NCBI RefSeq assembly: GCF_003992615.1
Contig: NZ_RZMY01000013.1
Span: forward strand, 102,238 to 166,237
Length of the DNA stretch: 64,000 bases
Source: Flagellimonas beolgyonensis
Lineage (GTDB): Bacteria > Bacteroidota > Bacteroidia > Flavobacteriales > Flavobacteriaceae
Direction of reading: 5' to 3'
This document shows positions 59,704 to 64,000 of the stretch, piece after piece. Every line of letters begins with the position of its first letter. Within the stretch, counting starts at the first letter, position 1. A program made the position numbers and the translations under genes. The notes beneath the pieces are model-generated. The model was given only the letters and a program-made list of their open reading frames with translations, did no database searches and was not told the origin of the DNA.

Positions 59704-60171
59704 CTATTTGCTGTTTTTCACCTTGGCCCATTTGGCGTGTGCCGCCTTTTTAAGCTCTGTGGTGCGTTGGCCCCAATCCAAGGAAGTGTCCAAAGTCTTC
59801 CCGTCAAACGGACCATTGTAGAATAGGTACAGTTTACCATCCACTATATCGAAAGTTTCCGGATTGATGGGAAACTTGGTGTCCTTTGCAGCCACACCCC
59901 AAGCGCAATAGCCATCGAATTGAGGCAAGTAGTTGCTGGGTGCCTTGGTGAAAGCGTCACGGTTGGCCTTGCTGGCAAAGTAATAGGTTGCCCCATTGTG
60001 CTTGGCCATGTAGGATTTGCTTCCTTTTTGGGCCGCTCCGGAGAAATAGGCCACAACATCGTACCCGCCAATGGCAAGTCCGTTCTTGTCAATAGGGTCT
60101 ATCTGCGCCTGTGCACCGATCATGGCAAACAAGGCTACCCCTAAAAGAAAAATGGATTTAATTGATTTCAT
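59704..60171 (-). CDS. Secreted YHS domain protein
   Basis: 155 residues with a signal peptide (FLLGVALFAMIGAQAQ). The YHS core is GLAIGGYDVVAYFSGAAQKGSKSYMAKHNGATYYFASKANRDAFTKAPSNYLPQFDGYCAWGVA, with the YHS-type Tyr/Phe and Cys. YHS domains are thought to bind metal ions and occur with copper or haem proteins. The C-terminus (DWGQRTTELKKAAHAKWAKVKN) is a basic helix. It lies 34 bases after the AhpD-like gene in the same direction, so the two may be expressed together. Confidence 0.92.
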   Translation of the reverse strand: MKSIKSIFLLGVALFAMIGAQAQIDPIDKNGLAIGGYDVVAYFSGAAQKGSKSYMAKHNGATYYFASKANRDAFTKAPSNYLPQFDGYCAWGVAAKDTKFPINPETFDIVDGKLYLFYNGPFDGKTLDTSLDWGQRTTELKKAAHAKWAKVKNSK

Positions 60172-60205
60172 CTGTTATTGATTTTATAATTAGAAAAAAT
60201 GAACA

Positions 60206-60751
60206 CTATACAGTTTCAGCTTCCACTACCGGAAAATCGATATCCGTGTTGGCAGTGTTGTTAAAGTAGTTGGTGAAAACGTTCAAGGCCACGTGTGCCA
60301 CGATCTCGCCTACGGCACCATCGGTAAAACCGGCATTTTTAACGGTTTCCACGTCGTCTGCGGATACCCTACCTCTTTTTTCCACCAAAGTTTTGGCGAA
60401 TGTAAGGGCAGCAGCGATCTTGGGATCTTTGTTACGGCCTTCGCGGGCCATGTGCAAGGTGTCGGTATCAATGCTCACCAATTTTTCCCCGATAAAGGAA
60501 TGGGCGGACAAACAATAGTTGCAAGAGTTGGACTCGGCCACGGCCAAAGCGATCAATTCGCCCAAACGACCACCCAAGGTTCCTTTGCCCAAGGCATCGC
60601 TCAAGTTCAAATAGCCTTCCAATACGGCAGATGAGTTGCCCATGGTACGCATCATGTTCGGCACCATGCCCAATTTGCCTTGGATGCCATCAAAAAGTTC
60701 TTTGGATCTTCCGGTTGCGTCTTTGGGATCCAATGCTTGTAAACGTGTCAT
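60206..60751 (-). CDS. Carboxymuconolactone decarboxylase/AhpD-like protein
   Basis: 181 residues. The redox CxxC motif is at Cys77 and Cys80 with the downstream His84 (SCNYCLSAHSFIGEK), and the helical bundle matches AhpD: GKLGMVPNMMRTMGNSSAVLEGYLNLSDALGKG. It reduces peroxides or an alkylhydroperoxide reductase partner through its thiols. It has no signal peptide. The YHS gene follows. Confidence 0.92.
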   Translation of the reverse strand: MTRLQALDPKDATGRSKELFDGIQGKLGMVPNMMRTMGNSSAVLEGYLNLSDALGKGTLGGRLGELIALAVAESNSCNYCLSAHSFIGEKLVSIDTDTLHMAREGRNKDPKIAAALTFAKTLVEKRGRVSADDVETVKNAGFTDGAVGEIVAHVALNVFTNYFNNTANTDIDFPVVEAETV

Positions 60752-60911
60752 AGTTTTTGTTTTTTAATTCTTTGTCATTATTGACGATACAAAGGTGCAA
60801 TGGCAATGGCTGGGATAAAATGGACAGATGTCACTTGTTCTTGGACATTTTTCCCTTGATGGATAAAAATGCCCGAAAACCAAGTAACTGGTTACCGTCA
60901 ACCTGAATTCG

Positions 60912-60991
60912 CCTGCCTGCCGACTAGGCAGGGTTCAGGTTCTCATCAACAAGATGGGATTCTGAACTGAACCTGTCTGCCGACAGGCAGG
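60912..60991. repeat. Two altered CCTGCCTGCC palindromes inside a larger hairpin
   Basis: The palindrome at 60912-60932 has two changed bases and the one at 60972-60991 reads CCTGTCTGCCGACAGGCAGG. The second lies inside an inverted repeat (ATTCTGAACTGAA / TTCAGAAT), a separate repeat family. The rest of 60752-61124 holds a terminator but no gene. Confidence 0.75.
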
Positions 60992-61054
60992 TTCAGAATG
61001 ACGCATCTTACTATTTTGAGAAATCCGTTTTTGAACATTTATATAGCCCCAAAA

Positions 61055-61087
61055 CAAAAAGGGGCCCGACCAAAAGCCGGACCCCTT
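61055..61087 (-). terminator. Terminator after the isochorismatase-like gene
   Basis: On the minus strand the stem AAGGGGTCCGG / CCGGGCCCCTT (with a mismatch) is followed by TTTTTGTTTT. Confidence 0.7.
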
Positions 61088-61124
61088 CACAACCACATCA
61101 TCACTCACTAAAAATGACGCTCCT

Positions 61125-61856
61125 CTACTTTTTGTACATTTTGAACTCCTCAACCAATTCTTTGGTGGTGAACACCCTGCTGGAAATCATTTTATAATTG
61201 GTCTGTGCAGCTTGGTCGCCATCCAGTCCGGGCAATTTGGCAGAAGCGGTGGCATCGCCGACCACGGCCACCTCAAAACCGTTTTCCACCAATTCCCTCA
61301 TGTGCGATTCGGCACATAGGTTACCGGACATCCCGGCCAAGATCACCTTGTCGATACCTTGTTTGCGCAACTGAAGGGCCAAGTCGTTGGATTCGGAACC
61401 GAACACCTTGTGGGGGCTGGTTACCACTACCCTATCCTTGTTGATGTATTTTTTGTAACGGGGCAACCAGTCGGCACCGGAGCCTTCAAATCCCTCTACG
61501 TTCAATTGGTCGCCACGATCGAACATGTTGATGTTGTGCATCAATTTTTCGAGGGTTCCCTCAAACTTCCACACGTGATCGTGCTGGTAATAGTAGTGGG
61601 GAGAAATGAACACGGGCATATCGTACTTTTCGCCCAACTTGAAAATGGTTTCCAAGTTCTCGATGGTGTTGTTCTCCTGAACGCTCTGCCCTACGGCACC
61701 CCAGGCCACACCATCGGGGCTTAGGAAATCGTTCTGTGGATCGGTGATCACGATGGCGGTACGCTCATCGATGATAAAACCGGGTTCTGGCAATTGGGCA
61801 AAAATGCCCGTGATTGTTAACATGAACACTGAAATGGTTCGCATCAAATTTTTCAT
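61125..61856 (-). CDS. Isochorismatase-like cysteine hydrolase, exported
   Basis: 243 residues with an N-terminal signal (MRTISVFMLTITGIFAQ). The triad of the family is present: Asp39 in VITDPQNDF, Lys150 in SPHKVFG and Cys181 in GMSGNLCAESHM. Relatives hydrolyse nicotinamide, biuret, ureidoacrylate and other amides. The signal peptide suggests a periplasmic place, unusual for most such enzymes, and the substrate is unknown. The start at 61856 (MKNLMRTI) or Met5 is not decided. It follows the redox cluster but on its own transcript, with a terminator. Confidence 0.88.
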   Translation of the reverse strand: MKNLMRTISVFMLTITGIFAQLPEPGFIIDERTAIVITDPQNDFLSPDGVAWGAVGQSVQENNTIENLETIFKLGEKYDMPVFISPHYYYQHDHVWKFEGTLEKLMHNINMFDRGDQLNVEGFEGSGADWLPRYKKYINKDRVVVTSPHKVFGSESNDLALQLRKQGIDKVILAGMSGNLCAESHMRELVENGFEVAVVGDATASAKLPGLDGDQAAQTNYKMISSRVFTTKELVEEFKMYKK

Positions 61857-62098
61857 GATATTTTGTTTATAGGGTTAAACTTTAATTTTGATGGTACAAA
61901 GTTGCGGCGGTTTGGAATGGCAAAAAATGGACGTAGTTCGCCAGTCGATGGACGATTTTCGAACCAACGAAAAATCACGTAAGAAAGATTGGACATTCGT
62001 CAATTGAAACCCTATATCCGTCAATTCAAAAGGGGTATTTGTCAATTGTATGCGTAAAGATGTTGCATAGCGCGTAGTTTGTAGGAAAATTCGATAAT

Positions 62099-62218
62099 AT
62101 GAGTACACTGGAAACCATAAATACTTTACAGATCATTGCGCTGGTTCTTTTGGGCTGTATCATTTATATGGCCGGATGGCTGCATGGCGCCCATTGGGGA
62201 AAAAGAAATCGGGTGTAA
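62099..62218 (+). CDS. Small membrane protein, 39 residues
   Basis: An ATG-to-TAA frame reading MSTLETINTLQIIALVLLGC...YMAGWLHGAHWGKRNRV. One membrane segment (residues about 11-29) is followed by a basic, polar end with GWLHGAHWGKR. The build is that of a small single-span protein with the C-terminus in the cytoplasm. No other gene fits here. I do not recognise a family. Confidence 0.5.
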   Translation: MSTLETINTLQIIALVLLGCIIYMAGWLHGAHWGKRNRV

Positions 62219-62266
62219 CACAATACGCTTTTTTTTGTACCGTTTCTAGTATCCAAGCCAACTTAA

Positions 62267-62647
62267 ACCTACTTAGCCATCTACTGGAGCGACCCTACCA
62301 TTGAACGAATCCTTTTGTTTTGCGGCAACGGAACATACATTGTCCGCATTGATCTGTTAAAAAACCTGTCCATCCGTTACCTATGCTGGCACACAAACAA
62401 GGGGCTGTTGTCCGCACCCTGCTTGGTGCTCGACAATGGACGTATGATCCGCAGTGGGACCAATGATGAAAAAACGGAGTTTTTCTTTGAGCACGAGGAT
62501 TGGACCTTTTCGGTGGAACGGATCGTTCCGAAAGACCATCCCGTGGTGAGCCACATTTTTTTGGAAGTCTGCGATCAGGACCATAAAAAAAGTACCTGGA
62601 AAATGGAACCTTTGTCCCTTCCCAAGTACTTTGATACGTTTAATTGA
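62267..62647 (+). CDS. Protein of unknown function with an unclear start
   Basis: The frame is open from 62267 (after TAA) to the TGA at 62645 and looks coding throughout: YWSDPTIERILLFCGNG, then ICVDNGRM-like and EFFFEHEDWTFSVERIVPKDHP to KYFDTFN. No ATG occurs in frame before the end of the well-formed part; a TTG at 62315 is the first usual alternative start, giving 110 residues. Either a TTG/other start is used or the 5' end was lost. I do not recognise the family. It ends 6 bases from the convergent lipoprotein gene. Confidence 0.5.
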   Translation, partial: TYLAIYWSDPTIERILLFCGNGTYIVRIDLLKNLSIRYLCWHTNKGLLSAPCLVLDNGRMIRSGTNDEKTEFFFEHEDWTFSVERIVPKDHPVVSHIFLEVCDQDHKKSTWKMEPLSLPKYFDTFN

Positions 62648-62652
62648 AGAAC

Positions 62653-63837
62653 TTACCCCTGATAGGTAACGCGATAGATGGCGTCCCCCACATCGTCGGA
62701 GATCAACAGCGAACCATCCTGTAAGAACAACAGGTCCACCGGACGACCGAAGGCCTCTTGGCTTTCCTCATCCAACCAACCATCAATAAAAGGTTCGTAG
62801 CTGGTAGCATTGCCATTGGCATCCAATTTCACCAACATGATGCGATACCCTATTTTTTTGGAACGGTTCCAAGAGCCGTGTTCGGCAATAAAGGCATGCC
62901 CCTTATAACTTTCGGGGAACATGGAGCCTGTATCGAACTTTACGGCCAACGGTGCTACGTGGGGGCCCAGGTTTTGAACGGGTGGCACAAAATCGGAACA
63001 GGGACGTTGGTCGCCAAACTCTGGATCGGCAATGGTGCCTCCGTGGCAGAACGGATAGCCAAAGTGTTGACCCATCTCGGTCACTCTGTTCAATTCGCAG
63101 GGCGGAACGTCGTCGCCCATCATGTCCCTTCCGTTATCGGTAAAATAGAGTTCTTTGGACTCCGGATGCCATGTAAAGCCTACGGTATTGCGCACTCCAC
63201 GGGCCACAATCTCACGGTCGGTACCGTCGGCATTCATGCGGGTAATGGTGGCATAGCGTTCGTCCACCATGGTACTGTCACAAATGTTGCAGGGCGCACC
63301 TACTGGTACATACAATTTATCATCCGGCCCAAAGGCGATGTATTTCCAGCCATGGTGCAGGGCCTCCGGATAATCGTCGTAGATCAATTCGGGCTCGCTG
63401 GGGCCATCCAGTTCGTTTTCGATGTTGTTGTATTTGAGCAAGCGGCTCACATCGGCCAAATACAGACTGCCATCCTTGAAGGCCACGCCATTCGGCAAGG
63501 TCATTCCCGAAGCTATGGTCCACATTTTATCGGCCTTATAATCGCCATCGGTATCCTTTACGGCATACACATTGCCTTCCCTACGCGTTCCGACAAAAAG
63601 GGTGCCATCGTCACCCATGGCCATGGAACGGGCACCGTCCAAACCTTTGGCATATATTTCTATTTTAAATCCTTCCGGGAGGTTCAATCGGTTCAAGGGG
63701 AGCAAGGAATCCTGTTCCACCACGGTTTCTTCGTTGGCTTCTTCGGTCTGCTGTTCCTTTTTTCCGTTACAGGAAAAAATAAGGAGGGAAAAAGCCAGCA
63801 TCGTTAATGACCTAAAGGTCATAGTATTCATTTTCAT
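62653..63837 (-). CDS. PQQ-dependent sugar dehydrogenase (sorbosone type), lipoprotein
   Basis: 394 residues from the ATG at 63837. The lipoprotein signal ends at IFSC (about Cys20), followed by an acidic linker (EEANEETVVEQD). The beta-propeller matches the L-sorbosone dehydrogenase/glucose dehydrogenase group: RSMAMGDDGTLFVGTRREGNVYAVKDTDGDYKADK, GWKYIAFGPDDKLYVPVGAPCNICD, GVRNTVGFTWHPESKELYFTDNGRD, ELNRVTEMGQHFGYPFCHGG and FIAEHGSWNRSKKIGYRIM. PQQ-binding residues are probable. It would oxidise an aldose outside the cytoplasm and pass electrons to the chain. It is the last complete gene. Confidence 0.9.
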   Translation of the reverse strand: MKMNTMTFRSLTMLAFSLLIFSCNGKKEQQTEEANEETVVEQDSLLPLNRLNLPEGFKIEIYAKGLDGARSMAMGDDGTLFVGTRREGNVYAVKDTDGDYKADKMWTIASGMTLPNGVAFKDGSLYLADVSRLLKYNNIENELDGPSEPELIYDDYPEALHHGWKYIAFGPDDKLYVPVGAPCNICDSTMVDERYATITRMNADGTDREIVARGVRNTVGFTWHPESKELYFTDNGRDMMGDDVPPCELNRVTEMGQHFGYPFCHGGTIADPEFGDQRPCSDFVPPVQNLGPHVAPLAVKFDTGSMFPESYKGHAFIAEHGSWNRSKKIGYRIMLVKLDANGNATSYEPFIDGWLDEESQEAFGRPVDLLFLQDGSLLISDDVGDAIYRVTYQG

Positions 63838-63913
63838 GTTGGTTTTCTTTTTGGTTTCAACCCCTAAAGCTAAGACAAAATTGGGGAACAATGGAATTCT
63901 CCTAAGGACACTT

Positions 63914-64000
63914 TTACCGAGATCCGTCCTTTTTTTCATAGAGGTACAGATTGCCTTGGTACCAAATATTGGTACGGTGCGAACTGGCTATGGTGAGCAG
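63914..64000 (-). CDS. C-terminal end of a gene cut by the window edge
   Basis: On the minus strand 28 codons are open up to TAA at 63914-63916 and read LLTIASSHRTNIWYQGNLYL and YEKKDGSR. The rest of the gene lies beyond base 64000. The family cannot be told from so little. It would be upstream of, and in the same direction as, the sugar dehydrogenase gene. Confidence 0.55.
   Translation of the reverse strand: MLTIASSHRTNIWYQGNLYLYEKKDGSR

Noticed and set aside
62758..63807. 349-residue plus-strand protein
   Set aside because: It is the antisense shadow of the sorbosone dehydrogenase-like gene.

Overview
The window looks like chromosome of a marine Flavobacteriaceae bacterium (Bacteroidota), close to Muricauda/Flagellimonas in style; this is inferred from gene content and not from a marker gene. 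The clues are very many lipoproteins and SusD-era style secreted proteins with Bacteroidota signal peptides, promoters of the TAnnTTTG type, no useful Shine-Dalgarno signals, menaquinone synthesis (MenB), FG-GAP proteins, DUF1080 proteins, and dispersed palindromes typical of this family. No rRNA, tRNA, CRISPR array, transposase or integrase was seen.

Layout. 1-2.6 kb: REP-like repeats, then a D-aminoacylase-type amidohydrolase with a small secreted partner. 2.7-5.9 kb: a NUDIX-type repressor divergent from a GH3 beta-glucosidase, with two matching operators over the promoter. 6-8 kb: agmatine deiminase and N-carbamoylputrescine amidase (putrescine synthesis). 8-12.4 kb: methyltransferase, a 29-residue membrane peptide, two paralogous membrane-anchored proteins, acyl-CoA ligase, DUF3088. 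12.6-15.3 kb: menB, a pair of 130-bp repeats with gene-tail remnants, a serine hydrolase. 15.4-20.3 kb: pirin, then a tightly packed set of a cytochrome-c/FG-GAP lipoprotein, a 3D-domain lipoprotein, an N-acetylmuramoyl-L-alanine amidase and an M14 peptidase, plausibly a muropeptide-processing operon. 20.4-23.1 kb: two DUF1080 proteins and a VWA lipoprotein. 23.3-24.4 kb: MoaD-like and MobA-like proteins plus a 47-residue protein. 24.5-29.2 kb: GntR regulator and trehalase with a perfect palindromic operator, a lipoprotein, an aldehyde dehydrogenase.

29.2-32.4 kb is an AT-rich accessory patch: a secreted protein, a structured intergenic element, a HEPN-like protein with an HTH regulator, and insertion palindromes. 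32.5-41.9 kb returns to housekeeping and envelope genes (FG-GAP, FKBP isomerase, amidohydrolase, acyltransferase 3, ankyrin lipoprotein, a membrane-tethered AraC/TPR regulator, YkgJ, SOS peptidase). 41.9-47 kb has four arrays of degenerate 7-bp repeats, a frameshifted 3' copy of a class V aminotransferase gene and an AT-rich leucine-rich-repeat lipoprotein sitting between the two copies. 47.7-55.1 kb: M28 peptidase, DUF3857/transglutaminase protein, class III cyclase with TPRs, RadC-like JAB protein.

55.1-57.7 kb is the most notable part: a compact AT-rich operon coding for a 44-residue Gly-Lys-Pro repeat peptide that ends in Gly, an E2-E1 fusion resembling CBASS Cap2, and a JAB/JAMM peptidase resembling Cap3 whose reading frame is broken by a run of ten A. 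No CD-NTase or CBASS effector is present. The simplest reading is a stand-alone ubiquitin-like conjugation/deconjugation cassette whose substrate may be the short peptide. 57.8-64 kb: DUF302, AraC regulator, DUF1348, YHS, AhpD-like, isochorismatase-like, two small unknown genes, a sorbosone-dehydrogenase-like lipoprotein and the tail of a gene cut by the window edge.
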